Shown piece by piece: positions 53,374 through 61,713 of a stretch of DNA of 64,000 nt (the stretch's first letter is position 1; the number at the start of each line of letters is the position of its first letter). This DNA is from Geoalkalibacter halelectricus (GTDB lineage Bacteria > Desulfobacterota > Desulfuromonadia > Desulfuromonadales > Geoalkalibacteraceae). Position numbers and translations under genes: made by a program. The notes under the pieces are model-generated. The model worked only from the letters and a program-made list of their open reading frames with translations. It was not told the DNA's origin and made no database searches. Where the stretch lies: contig NZ_CP092109.1 of assembly GCF_025263685.1 (NCBI RefSeq), forward strand, positions 1,489,001 to 1,553,000, in the 5' to 3' direction.

Positions 53374-53382
53374 ATTATACCA
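53374..53382 (-). promoter_or_regulatory. Extended -10 promoter of the small lipoprotein gene
   Basis: The minus strand reads TGGTATAAT (53382 down to 53374), a consensus -10 with the TGn extension, about 59 bases upstream of the lipoprotein GTG. No good -35 is visible, which is acceptable for an extended -10. Confidence 0.6.
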
Positions 53383-53426
53383 TCCGAGGAGGCTCACAGG
53401 CCATTTGTTCACAAAACCATTTTCGT

Positions 53427-54206
53427 TCACCAATCCTGAAACATGGCCTTACGCTTTTCCAAAAACGCCGTCATCCCCTCCTTCTGGTCGCGCGTAGCGA
53501 AACACAGACCGAACAGATCGGCCTCATATTGCCCGGCGCGCCGCTCGTCCATCTCCAGGCCGTTGATCACCGCTTCCTTGGCCAGGCGCACCGCCACCTG
53601 GCTTTTTTCAGCGATGCGCAAGGCTAACTTGCGGGCCTCGTCCATCAGTTCGCCCGGCGCAACGACCCGGTTGACCAAACCGATGCGCCAGGCCTCGCGG
53701 GCATCGATCCGCTCGCCCGTGAGAATCATCTCCAGGGCCCGCCCCTTGCCCACCAGGCGCGGTAGTCGCTGAGTGCCCGCCCAGCCGGGAATGATGCCGA
53801 GATTGATCTCGGGTTGGCCGAAGCTGGCGTTTTCCGAAGCGACGCGCAAGTCGCAGGCCAGGGCCAGCTCGCAGCCACCGCCCAGGGCGTAACCGTTGAC
53901 GGCTGCGATGACGGGTTTGGCGCAGCGTTCGATGTCGTTGAGAAACTCCTGCGCCAGCAAGGCGGTCTCACGCGCGGCCAGGGGATCGAGGTCGCGCATG
54001 GCACCAATGTCGGCGCCGGCGATAAAGGCCTTTTCGCCCGCGCCGGTGAGGATGATGACCCGCGCTCGCGGATCGCTGTCGAGGATCGCCAGATGCCTGC
54101 GCAGCGACTCAACCAATTCCGCGTTGAGAGCGTTGAGAACCTCGGGACGATTGATGGTCAGGGTGGCGATGCCCTCTTCGGTATGCAGCAAGACCGGCTC
54201 ACTCAT
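53427..54206 (-). CDS. Enoyl-CoA hydratase/isomerase (crotonase family)
   Basis: This 259-residue crotonase-fold protein hydrates enoyl-CoA in fatty- or amino-acid breakdown. It shows FIAGADIGAM (oxyanion hole), then VNGYALGGGCELALACDLRVAS and FGQPEINLGIIPGWAGTQRLPRLVG, with both catalytic glutamates (GCE and PEI) in place. It lies 32 bases downstream of the acrylyl-CoA reductase-like gene on the same strand, so the two may handle short-chain acyl-CoA together. Confidence 0.93.
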   Translation of the reverse strand: MSEPVLLHTEEGIATLTINRPEVLNALNAELVESLRRHLAILDSDPRARVIILTGAGEKAFIAGADIGAMRDLDPLAARETALLAQEFLNDIERCAKPVIAAVNGYALGGGCELALACDLRVASENASFGQPEINLGIIPGWAGTQRLPRLVGKGRALEMILTGERIDAREAWRIGLVNRVVAPGELMDEARKLALRIAEKSQVAVRLAKEAVINGLEMDERRAGQYEADLFGLCFATRDQKEGMTAFLEKRKAMFQDW

Positions 54207-54238
54207 GGATGCACTCCTCGACTGATGGATTATTTTCC

Positions 54239-55243
54239 TCAGGCATCAAGCAAGCGAACCAGGGTGCGGCCCCTGACCGCGCCCTTGAGAATCTGCTGAA
54301 TCTTTTCTTCCAAGCCCTCAAGACCGCACTCCGTCACCGTTTCCTCAAGATGCTCGGGCTTCCAGAGACCGGCCAGCTTCTCCCACACGGCAAGCCGCGG
54401 TTGAGTGGGGCACTGCACCGAATCGACACCCAGGAGGCTCACACCACGCAGAATGAAGGGAAAGACGTTGATGTTGAGGTCGGGCGAGCCCACCAGGCCG
54501 CAACAGGTCACGGCGCCGCCGTAGCGCGTGGCCTTGATGGCCGCGGCCAACAGATCGCCCCCGGCCACGTCTACCACGCCCGCCCAGCGTTCCTTCAGCA
54601 TGGGCCGCTCGGCCCCCTCGAGGACCGCCTCGCGCCCGATGACCTCCGCCGCGCCGAGATTTCTGAGGTAATCGCCTGCGTTCGGCTTGCCGGTGACGGC
54701 CACCACCCTGTAGCCCTGCTTGGCCAGGATGCTGACCGCGATGCTGCCGACGCCGCCGCTGGCGCCGGTGACCAGGACATCGCCCGCGTCGGGCTCGACC
54801 CCAGCCCGGTCGAGCTTCCACACGCACAGCCCGGCCGTGAAACCGGCGGTGCCGATGATCATGCTCTCGCGCAGGCTCAGCCCGTCAGGCAGTTTGACCG
54901 CCCACTCGCAGGGAATGCGGATGTACTCGCCGAATCCGCCGGGCGTGTCCATACCCAGGTCATAGCCCGTCACCAAGACCTGATCGCCGGGCTGATAGCG
55001 GCCGCAGGTGCACTCGACCACCTCGCCGGCCGCGTCGATGCCGGGGGTGTGGGGAAATTTGCGCGTGACGGCCTTGTTGCCCGTGGCCGAGAGCGCATCC
55101 TTATAATTGAGCGATGAGTAATGGACGCGAATGAGCAGATCGCCGGCGGGAAGATCGCTGATCTTGCGCTCGCCGATGCGGCGGGTGAATTTTTTCGGCT
55201 CACTTTCCTCGACGATGAGGGCCTTGAAGGTTTTGTCGGACAT
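54239..55243 (-). CDS. YhdH/AcuI-type acrylyl-CoA (quinone) oxidoreductase
   Basis: This 334-residue zinc-free MDR enzyme uses NADPH to reduce acrylyl-CoA or quinone-like alkenes. It shows VHYSSLNYKDALSATGNKAVTRKFPHTPGIDAAGEVV, GMDTPGGFGEYIRIP and the nucleotide-binding VLVTGASGGVGSIAVSILAKQGYRVVAVTGK, which mark the YhdH/AcuI subfamily. No zinc-ligand cluster is present. It shares an operon with the enoyl-CoA hydratase gene. Either acrylyl-CoA detoxification or a broader enone reductase role is possible. Confidence 0.92.
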   Translation of the reverse strand: MSDKTFKALIVEESEPKKFTRRIGERKISDLPAGDLLIRVHYSSLNYKDALSATGNKAVTRKFPHTPGIDAAGEVVECTCGRYQPGDQVLVTGYDLGMDTPGGFGEYIRIPCEWAVKLPDGLSLRESMIIGTAGFTAGLCVWKLDRAGVEPDAGDVLVTGASGGVGSIAVSILAKQGYRVVAVTGKPNAGDYLRNLGAAEVIGREAVLEGAERPMLKERWAGVVDVAGGDLLAAAIKATRYGGAVTCCGLVGSPDLNINVFPFILRGVSLLGVDSVQCPTQPRLAVWEKLAGLWKPEHLEETVTECGLEGLEEKIQQILKGAVRGRTLVRLLDA

Positions 55244-55354
55244 AGTCTGCCTCCTATGGAAAATTTGAAATGAAAATCCGACCAGCGATCCCAGCGGACG
55301 AAAAAGGATCGGGGCGGACTTAATGTCGGGTGCGGCGCTCGGACAACGCCGTCA

Positions 55355-55867
55355 TCAGTCATTCCAGCCGTTGCGATGCACCCGCGAGGGGTCGAAGCGC
55401 TCGGCCGGCGGCTTGGTTTCCGCCGGATGGCCGAAGGGCACCAGGGCGAAGGGGATGATGCCCGCGGGGATAGCGAGAAGCTCGCGCATTTTCTCCACCC
55501 GTTCCTCCGCCGGGTAGACCCCCACCCAAACGGCCCCCAGACCCTTGCCTTGCGCTGCGATCAGCACGTTTTCCACCGCGGCGCTCAGGTCCTGCACCCA
55601 AAATCCAGGGTATCTTTCCAGGGACGGATCACCGCAGAACAGGATGGCTGCCGGCGCCTGGCGCGCCATGGCGGCGTAGGGATGAAAATCGGCGATGGCG
55701 TCGAGCAGCCGGCGCTCGGTGAGGACCACGAAATGCCAGGGCTGGGCATTGCCGGCCGAGGGTGCGGCCATGGCGGCGCGCAACAGCTCCTCGATGTCCT
55801 CGTCGCTCACCAGTTCGGGGGTGTACTTGCGGATACTGCGGCGAAACAGAATTTCCTTCATGCTCAT
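55355..55867 (-). CDS. Nitroreductase family flavoprotein
   Basis: This 170-residue FMN-dependent nitroreductase-fold protein has RRSIRKYTPELVSDEDIEELLRAAMAAPSAGNAQPWHFVVL at the N-terminus and GLGAVWVGVYPAEERVEKMRELLAIP at the C-terminus, the usual flavin-binding parts. It is the short form. Physiological substrate unknown. It is divergent from pirin, with two possible operator motifs in the shared intergenic region. Confidence 0.92.
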   Translation of the reverse strand: MSMKEILFRRSIRKYTPELVSDEDIEELLRAAMAAPSAGNAQPWHFVVLTERRLLDAIADFHPYAAMARQAPAAILFCGDPSLERYPGFWVQDLSAAVENVLIAAQGKGLGAVWVGVYPAEERVEKMRELLAIPAGIIPFALVPFGHPAETKPPAERFDPSRVHRNGWND

Positions 55868-55903
55868 GACAATCGCTCCTTACAAAATAACCTTGAACAC
55901 AAT

Positions 55904-55979
55904 CTAAGTACCTTAGCAGAAAAATCCGCCTCGTCAGCTCATTTTCCCCGCGTTGACACAGGTAACCCAAACGGTAACC
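55904..55979. promoter_or_regulatory. Possible operators between nitroreductase and pirin genes
   Basis: In the 194-base divergent gap, CTAAG-TAC-CTTAG (55904-55916) is a perfect inverted repeat of the type bound by MarR/HxlR-like redox sensors. A direct repeat of the palindrome GGTAACC lies at 55961-55967 and 55973-55979, 12 bases apart, overlapping a plus-strand TTGACA (55953-55958). The binding protein is unknown. Confidence 0.35.
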
Positions 55980-56061
55980 TTTAATAAAACCTATCATAAG
56001 CGTCCGTTGTGAGATCGCAGCCCCCAGGCTAAACACTTACAACAAAGCAAGGAGGTTTCGC

Positions 56062-56754
56062 GTGATCCGCATCCGTAAATCCGACGAGCGCGGCCTCGGC
56101 CGCGAATCCTGGCTGGAAAGCCGCCACACCTTTTCCTTCAGCACCTACCAAGACCCAAGGCACATGGGTTTTCGTCAATTGCGCGTCATCAATGAAGATC
56201 GCGTCGCGGCCGGGGGCGGGTTTCCTTTGCACGCGCACCGCGACATGGAAATTTTTTCCTTTGTCATCAGCGGCGCCCTGGAGCACCAGGACGATCTCGG
56301 CAACCGCGAGCGCATCGGCCCCGGAGAACTGCAGATGTTTTCGGCCGGCACCGGCATCCATCACAGCGAATACAACCCCTCACCCAGCGAGGAGGTGCAT
56401 TTCTTTCAAGTCTGGATTTTTCCCGAGCGCGACGGCCTGCCCCCCAGGTATGAAAAAAAATCCTTCGACCTGGATCGTCCCGGCCTGCAACTCATCGCCT
56501 CGCCCCAGGGTGAGGAGGGTTCGGCGCTCATTCATCAGAATGTGAGGGTTTATTTCGGCAACCTGCCCGCGGGTGAAGAAACCCAGGTGATCCTCGCCCC
56601 CGGCCTCCACCTGTGGCTGCAACTGGTGGATGGCCACCTGAGTTTAAACGATGAAAATCTCGACGCGGGCGATGGAGCGGCGGTGAGTGAGGAGGGCGTC
56701 CTGCGCCTCAGATCGCAAGACCTGGCGCGATTTTTTCTCTTCGACCTTAGCTAA
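56062..56754 (+). CDS. Pirin family protein (YhaK/quercetinase-like)
   Basis: This 230-residue bicupin of the pirin family has SRHTFSFSTYQDPRHMGFRQLRVINED, then metal-ligand histidines in FPLHAHRDMEIFSFVISGALEHQDD and the GTGIHHSEYNPSPSEEVHFFQVWIFPE segment. Members act as quercetinases or redox-sensitive proteins. The GTG start has an AAGGAGG site six bases upstream. It is divergent from the nitroreductase gene and may share its redox regulation. Confidence 0.93.
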   Translation: MIRIRKSDERGLGRESWLESRHTFSFSTYQDPRHMGFRQLRVINEDRVAAGGGFPLHAHRDMEIFSFVISGALEHQDDLGNRERIGPGELQMFSAGTGIHHSEYNPSPSEEVHFFQVWIFPERDGLPPRYEKKSFDLDRPGLQLIASPQGEEGSALIHQNVRVYFGNLPAGEETQVILAPGLHLWLQLVDGHLSLNDENLDAGDGAAVSEEGVLRLRSQDLARFFLFDLS

Positions 56755-56930
56755 ACCTGCGTCCACGGCGATCTTTGTTAGACTTTTTGTATATTTTCAA
56801 CCCGTGCGCGGCGATGGACGGCGAAAAGCACCCCTTGTCATGGGGGTTGCGATCCCATGCTGCAAAGCTACCATTTGTCGATAATGGAAGAGCGAGTTCT
56901 TCAACCCTGCTATCGCCGCCGAGGCATGCC

Positions 56931-59900
56931 ATGATGAACCCCGATCTCAATGAGCGCATTATCGCGCGTGGCCATGAGTTGTTCGCCGCCATCGCCGACC
57001 GCAAGCCCTCCTTGTTCAAACGTGACCACTGGGCGGGAAAAGTTCTGGACTGGTGCATGCGCCAGGAGGACTTCAAGGTCCGGATGTTTCGCTTCATCGA
57101 TGTGTTTCCGAGCCTCAAAAGCGGCGACTCCCTGCAGCGCCACCTCCAGGAGTACTTCGGAGACCTGCAGGACCTGCCCGAATTTCTGCGCTGGGGGCTG
57201 CGCACCACCGGCGTCACCGGTCAGGTGGGCGGGGCGGTGCTGCGCCGTTTTCTGGCCCGCAACATTCGCCAGATGGCACGCCAATTCATCATCGGCGAAA
57301 CTCCCGGCGAGGCCCTTCGCCATCTCGGCAGGCTGCGCCAGGAGGGTTTTGCCTTCACCCTCGATGCCCTGGGAGAAGCGACGGTCAGCGAGGAAGAAGC
57401 CGAGCAGTATGTCGCGGGCTACCTGCATTTGATCCAGCGTCTGCGGGAGATTCAGGAAAAATGGCCGGCGCTCAGACCGACGCTGCCCGGAAGCGGAGGC
57501 GACTGGGGCCATGCACCGAAAATCAATCTCTCGGTCAAGCCCACCGCCCTCTACTCCCAAGCGCGCGCCCAGGACTTCAACGGTTCCGTCGAGGCCATCA
57601 CCGCACGCCTGGAGCGCATCTACGCCCAGGTGCGGGAGGTGGGCGCATTTCTTTGCATCGACATGGAATCCCACGCCAGCAAGGATATTACCCTGGCCGC
57701 CTACCGGCGCTTGCGCGAGCAACACCCCAAATACCCTCACCTCGGCATCGTTCTACAGGCCTACCACCGGGAGACCGAGGACAACCTCGATCTACTGCTG
57801 ACCTGGGCACGAAAAAAGGGCCTGCATCTCAACATCCGGCTGGTCAAGGGCGCCTATTGGGATCTTGAGACCGTTCTCGCCGACCAGAACGGCTGGCCGC
57901 AGCGGGTCTTTACCGACAAGGCGGCCACCGACGCCAATTTTGAAAAACTCGCCTATAAAATCCTCGAACACAGCGACCTTTGCGACCTGGCCGTGGGCTC
58001 GCACAACATCCGCTCCATCGCCGCGGTTCTGGAGATGGCCCGCGCGCTGCGGGTTCCCGAGGAACGCTATGAGTTTCAGGTGCTCTACGGCATGGCCGAA
58101 CCGGTGCGCCAGGCACTGCGCGAGGTGGCCGGGCGCGTGCGGCTCTATTGCCCCTTCGGTGAGATGGTGCCGGGCATGGCCTATCTGGTGCGGCGCCTGC
58201 TCGAAAACACCGCCAACGAGTCCTTTTTACGCCAGAGCTTCGTCGAAGGCGAGGAACTCGATGCGCTTCTGGCTGATCCACGAGAGCTGGCGCGCCGCAA
58301 GGCCGCGCAACCGCGCCCGACCCAGCCCGCCCTGGGGCTGTTGCCGCCGTTTCGCAATGAACCCAGCGTCGATTTCACCCGCCCCGAGCAGCGCGCCGCC
58401 TTCGCCCAAGCCCTCAGCCAGGTGCGCAGTCGCCTGGGAGCCTCCTACCCGCTGTTCATCAATGGCCGCGAGCTGACGACCGAAAAGACCCGCGCCTCCG
58501 TCAACCCCGCCGACCCCGGGGAAACCATCGGCCATGTCAGCCAGGCCGGCCCCGACGAGATCGCACAGGCCGTCACCGCCGCCCGTGACGCCCTGCCCGG
58601 CTGGCGCGCCACTCCGGTACCCGATCGCGCCGCCTGCCTGCTGCGTGCGGCCCAAGTCGCGCGCGGGCGCATTTTCGAGCTGGCCGCCTGGCAGGTGGTG
58701 GAAATCGGCAAGCAATGGGATCAGGCCTACGCGGATGTGGGCGAAGCCATCGACTTTCTCGAATTTTACGCGCGCGAGATGCTGCGCCTGGACAAGCCGC
58801 ACCAGCCTCCGAGCCTGCCCGGTGAGGACAACCGCCTGCTCTATCAATCCAAGGGCGTGGCGGCGGTGATCGCGCCCTGGAACTTTCCCTTGGCCATCAG
58901 TTGCGGCATGACGGCCGCGGCCCTGGTCACGGGCAACACAGTGATTTTCAAGCCCTCGAGCCTGACTCCGGTGATCGGCTGGACCCTGGTCGAACTTCTG
59001 GGCCAGGCCGGACTGCCGCCCGGAGTGTTCAATTTCGTGCCGGGAGCCAGCCGCGAAATCGGCGATTTGCTGGTGGAGCATCCGGAGATCAATGTGATAG
59101 CCTTCACCGGTTCCCTGGAGGTTGGTATGCGCATCCTGGAAAAATCTTCCAAGGCAACGCCCGGCGGGCGCCACGTCAAGAAGGTGGTGGCGGAAATGGG
59201 GGGGAAGAACGCCATCATCCTCGACGAGGATGCGGATTTGGATGAGGCGATTCCGGCCATCATCGCCTCGGCCTTTGCCTTTCAGGGGCAGAAATGCTCG
59301 GCCTGTTCACGGCTGATCGTCGTCGACGCCCTTTATCCGGCGCTACGCGAGCGCCTGGTGCGGGCGGTGCGCTCCCTGCGCCTCGGGCCGGCGGACAACC
59401 CCGCCAACTTCATGGGGCCGGTCGCCGATCGCGAAGCCTTGCACAAAATCCGCGCCTACATGGACCTGGCCGCCCAGGAGGGGCAGATTCTCTACCAGGG
59501 CAAGCCGCCCGCGGGAGCGGGATATCATGTCCCCATCACCCTGGTTGAGGGCATCCGCCCCGAGCATCGCCTGGCCAACGAAGAGGTGTTCGGGCCGCTG
59601 TTGGCTTTGATGCGCGCCGCGGACTTCGATCAGGCCCTGCGCTGGGCCAACGCCCCGCCCCAGGCCTTGACCGGCGGAGTCTTCAGCCGCAGCCCCGCCA
59701 ACCTGGCCCGGGCACGGCGCGAGTTTCGCGTCGGCAACCTCTACCTCAATCGCGGCATCACCGGCGCCCTGGTCGGCCGCCAACCTTTCGGCGGCTTTGG
59801 GCTCTCCGGCACCGGAACCAAGGCGGGCGGCGGCGATTACCTGCTGCATTTCATGGATCCGCGCTGCGTGACGGAAAACACCCTCAGGCGCGGCTTCGCG

Positions 59901-59936
59901 CCCAGTGCCGGAGAGAATCATGCGAATGGAGGCTGA
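56931..59936 (+). CDS. putA: Bifunctional proline dehydrogenase / pyrroline-5-carboxylate dehydrogenase
   Basis: This 1001-residue PutA oxidises proline to glutamate. The FAD-dependent proline dehydrogenase barrel spans about 85-440 (INLSVKPTALYSQARAQDFNGS, VRLVKGAYWD, CDLAVGSHNIRSIAAVLE, YEFQVLYGMAEPVRQAL and RLYCPFGEMVPGMAYLVRRLLEN). The aldehyde dehydrogenase domain spans about 510-980, with APWNFPLAIS, FTGS, EMGGKNAIILDEDADLDEA and catalytic Cys789 in GQKCSAC. The DNA-binding ribbon-helix-helix domain of trifunctional PutA is absent. The ATG at 56931 is chosen for GAGG six bases upstream and the family start; an earlier in-frame codon at 56775 adds unrelated sequence. Confidence 0.94.
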   Translation: MMNPDLNERIIARGHELFAAIADRKPSLFKRDHWAGKVLDWCMRQEDFKVRMFRFIDVFPSLKSGDSLQRHLQEYFGDLQDLPEFLRWGLRTTGVTGQVGGAVLRRFLARNIRQMARQFIIGETPGEALRHLGRLRQEGFAFTLDALGEATVSEEEAEQYVAGYLHLIQRLREIQEKWPALRPTLPGSGGDWGHAPKINLSVKPTALYSQARAQDFNGSVEAITARLERIYAQVREVGAFLCIDMESHASKDITLAAYRRLREQHPKYPHLGIVLQAYHRETEDNLDLLLTWARKKGLHLNIRLVKGAYWDLETVLADQNGWPQRVFTDKAATDANFEKLAYKILEHSDLCDLAVGSHNIRSIAAVLEMARALRVPEERYEFQVLYGMAEPVRQALREVAGRVRLYCPFGEMVPGMAYLVRRLLENTANESFLRQSFVEGEELDALLADPRELARRKAAQPRPTQPALGLLPPFRNEPSVDFTRPEQRAAFAQALSQVRSRLGASYPLFINGRELTTEKTRASVNPADPGETIGHVSQAGPDEIAQAVTAARDALPGWRATPVPDRAACLLRAAQVARGRIFELAAWQVVEIGKQWDQAYADVGEAIDFLEFYAREMLRLDKPHQPPSLPGEDNRLLYQSKGVAAVIAPWNFPLAISCGMTAAALVTGNTVIFKPSSLTPVIGWTLVELLGQAGLPPGVFNFVPGASREIGDLLVEHPEINVIAFTGSLEVGMRILEKSSKATPGGRHVKKVVAEMGGKNAIILDEDADLDEAIPAIIASAFAFQGQKCSACSRLIVVDALYPALRERLVRAVRSLRLGPADNPANFMGPVADREALHKIRAYMDLAAQEGQILYQGKPPAGAGYHVPITLVEGIRPEHRLANEEVFGPLLALMRAADFDQALRWANAPPQALTGGVFSRSPANLARARREFRVGNLYLNRGITGALVGRQPFGGFGLSGTGTKAGGGDYLLHFMDPRCVTENTLRRGFAPSAGENHANGG

Positions 59937-60453
59937 AGGGGGAAAGGGCATGCAGGACGAAAACGCCATCGTGCTGGAATTCGATCTGACCGAAGTCCTC
60001 TGGCGGCGATTTTTTCAGGCCCATTACGCGCATCAGACGTTTTTTCGCCTGCGCTTTGTCTACGGAGCCCTGCTGGTGGTGATCGGTGCGTTCATGCTCG
60101 GCGCGGCCGCCGCCAACAATTGGGTCGGGACGGCCTTTTTGATCAGCGGCCTCTACTGCGTGCTGTCGCGCCAGCTGTTCATTCTCAAATCCATGGCTTC
60201 AGCACATAAAGGACCGCTTTTCGAGGGCCGCGTGCAAGCCCGCCTCACCCGCGCGGGTCTGACCGTCACCGCAGGCGGGCAACACAGCGAGCGGGCCTGG
60301 AAGGACTTCCACGGCTACCGCAGCGTGGAGCCGGGATTGATGCTCTACACGGACCAGAATGCGTTTTTCTTCATTCCGCGCGAAGCCCTAACCCCCGCCA
60401 CGGACGGCATCCTGCAGCAATTCCTGAGGCACAGCGAGGTCAGACGCCTCTAG
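59920..60453 (+). CDS. YcxB-like membrane protein
   Basis: This 177-residue protein has two transmembrane helices (LRFVYGALLVVIGAFMLGAA and WVGTAFLISGLYCVLSRQLFI) and a C-terminal YcxB-like domain (FEGRVQARLTRAGLTVTAGGQHSERAWKDFHGYRSVEPGLMLYTDQNAFFFIPREAL). Function unknown. GGAG six bases upstream supports ATG 59920, overlapping putA by 17 bases; ATG 59950 is a good alternative and closer to typical YcxB starts. Its TAG stop is part of the left end of a MITE-like element, so the gene end was formed or preserved by the insertion. Confidence 0.75.
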   Translation: MRMEAEGGKGMQDENAIVLEFDLTEVLWRRFFQAHYAHQTFFRLRFVYGALLVVIGAFMLGAAAANNWVGTAFLISGLYCVLSRQLFILKSMASAHKGPLFEGRVQARLTRAGLTVTAGGQHSERAWKDFHGYRSVEPGLMLYTDQNAFFFIPREALTPATDGILQQFLRHSEVRRL

Positions 60454-60610
60454 GGGGCTGTCGGACTATCCGGGCCGTAGCGAAAGTTTGGATGTATCAG
60501 TCCGGAATTTGGCTTCTTTGAAGCCGTAGCTACGTGCCGAAAAGGAGCCGAAATCCGGGCCAAACAGCCGGATTTGCAGCCGGTTCATGGATAGTCCGAC
60601 AGCCTCCTAG
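60450..60610 (+). repeat. MITE-like element, long copy (copy 2)
   Basis: A 161-base unit with terminal inverted repeats of 22 bases (60450-60471 and 60589-60610, one mismatch, core GGCTGTCGGACTATCC). The outer 51 and 44 bases match the inverted 95-base copy at 19182-19276 with about five differences. The middle 66 bases are unique to this copy and themselves contain an imperfect inverted repeat (TCCGGAATTTGGCT with AGCCGAAATCCGG). No coding capacity. The left CTAG supplies the stop codon of the preceding gene. Confidence 0.85.
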
Positions 60611-60663
60611 ATCAGGAGTCCTTGGGTTGCAAGCTCGTGGAAAAGGCTTAGACTCGGGGCGAC

Positions 60664-61551
60664 TTAACGCGAACCAACCGGCGGGGCGGTTTGAGGTTGG
60701 GAAGTGAGCAAGTAGTTGGCCAGGAAAATGAACTCGTCGGCAACGCCGCGCTCGCCGTCGCCGCTGAGATCAAAACGCGGGTCGGTTTCGGCCCGGCGAA
60801 ACAGCTGATAATCAGCCTCATCGACACGGCCGTTGCCGTCGAAATCGATGTCGCGCAAGGGCGTCACCACCACCGGCACGCTCCACATCTTCCCCTGGGA
60901 GATGACAAAGACTCGGGCCTCCCAGGTTCCTTCACGCGGCACAGCTTCCAGCACCCAATGACCACCCCCGTTTCGGGACAGACGAATCATTTTCATGTCC
61001 GAGAGCACCAGGTTGGGCGGCTCACTGCCGCCGAGGTTTCTAAAACGCAGAAAAACCGGCGTTGCGCCGTCGGAAACAGCCACCATCGGCTGCTGCACGA
61101 AGTCGCTGGATACGGGCTTACGAACCAGCTCGAGACGGGCCTTGAAACTTGCCGCCCCATCGGCCTCGGCAAGACGCTCCAAGGGGCCGGGCAGGGATTG
61201 CATTTCCGCAGCCTTGGGCGCGGGAGTTCCCGGGGGTGAAGCGGCGGGGCGAGATGGCGCGGCAGGGCGTGGTGGTGGAGGAGGCGGCACAAACTCCGGA
61301 GCTTCGGGGACGCTTTCTTCAACCTCGGCAGCGGCGGGCTCCTCGGCAGCGGGAGATGCCGGAACCACCGGAGCCGTACGCGGCAGGGTCGCCGGGCCAA
61401 AGCGCAACCCGGTATCCTCAGCTTCGTCCTCTCCGACAAACGGACTCTGCGCCGCGGCGACCCGCGCCCCAGGGCCGAGTAGGCTTGACGAGGTGAAGCC
61501 CACCAGGAAGAGCAACACAACCAGAATCAGGAAAGGGTTCAGTTCACGCAT
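60664..61551 (-). CDS. Signal-anchored protein with dockerin/EF-hand-like C-terminus
   Basis: This 295-residue protein has an N-terminal membrane segment or signal (LNPFLILVVLLFLVGFTSSSLL), a long Pro/Ala/Glu-rich linker (about 35-130) that must be extended, and a beta-type domain (about 150-235). The C-terminus holds two calcium-loop-like motifs: DIDFDGNGRVDEADYQLF (about 237-254) and DLSGDGERGVADEFIFLANYL, as in type I dockerin repeats. It is exported or periplasmic. Function unknown; calcium-dependent binding is inferred. ATG 61551 lies only six bases after a TATAAT box, which suggests a leaderless message. Confidence 0.7.
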   Translation of the reverse strand: MRELNPFLILVVLLFLVGFTSSSLLGPGARVAAAQSPFVGEDEAEDTGLRFGPATLPRTAPVVPASPAAEEPAAAEVEESVPEAPEFVPPPPPPRPAAPSRPAASPPGTPAPKAAEMQSLPGPLERLAEADGAASFKARLELVRKPVSSDFVQQPMVAVSDGATPVFLRFRNLGGSEPPNLVLSDMKMIRLSRNGGGHWVLEAVPREGTWEARVFVISQGKMWSVPVVVTPLRDIDFDGNGRVDEADYQLFRRAETDPRFDLSGDGERGVADEFIFLANYLLTSQPQTAPPVGSR

Positions 61552-61557
61552 GGCGCA

Positions 61558-61585
61558 ATTATACGTTTTTCGCCCTCCTGGTGAA
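61558..61585 (-). promoter_or_regulatory. Promoter of the dockerin-like gene, possibly leaderless
   Basis: The minus strand shows TTCACC (-35, 4 of 6 matches), 16 bases, then TATAAT (consensus -10), followed by TGCGCC and the ATG. Transcription would start about at the ATG, leaving no room for a ribosome site; the AGGAGG nearby lies upstream of the -10, 22 bases from the ATG. Confidence 0.55.
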
Positions 61586-61635
61586 AGAAGGAAAAAAAGG
61601 TGCCGAAGCCGGGGCTGAGCTGCCCATAAAGGGGA

Positions 61636-61663
61636 TTGACTTCCTTCATGCACCCTATAAAAT
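61636..61663 (+). promoter_or_regulatory. Promoter of the GGDEF/EAL gene
   Basis: TTGACT (61636-61641), 16 bases, TAAAAT (61658-61663; 5 of 6 matches), about 50 bases upstream of the ATG at 61714, in an AT-rich block unlike the surrounding GC-rich DNA. Confidence 0.55.
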
Positions 61664-61713
61664 AAAAATTAATTTATCTTTAGAGCCTCAGCCCTCAAAC
61701 CGTCGAGCCCTGC

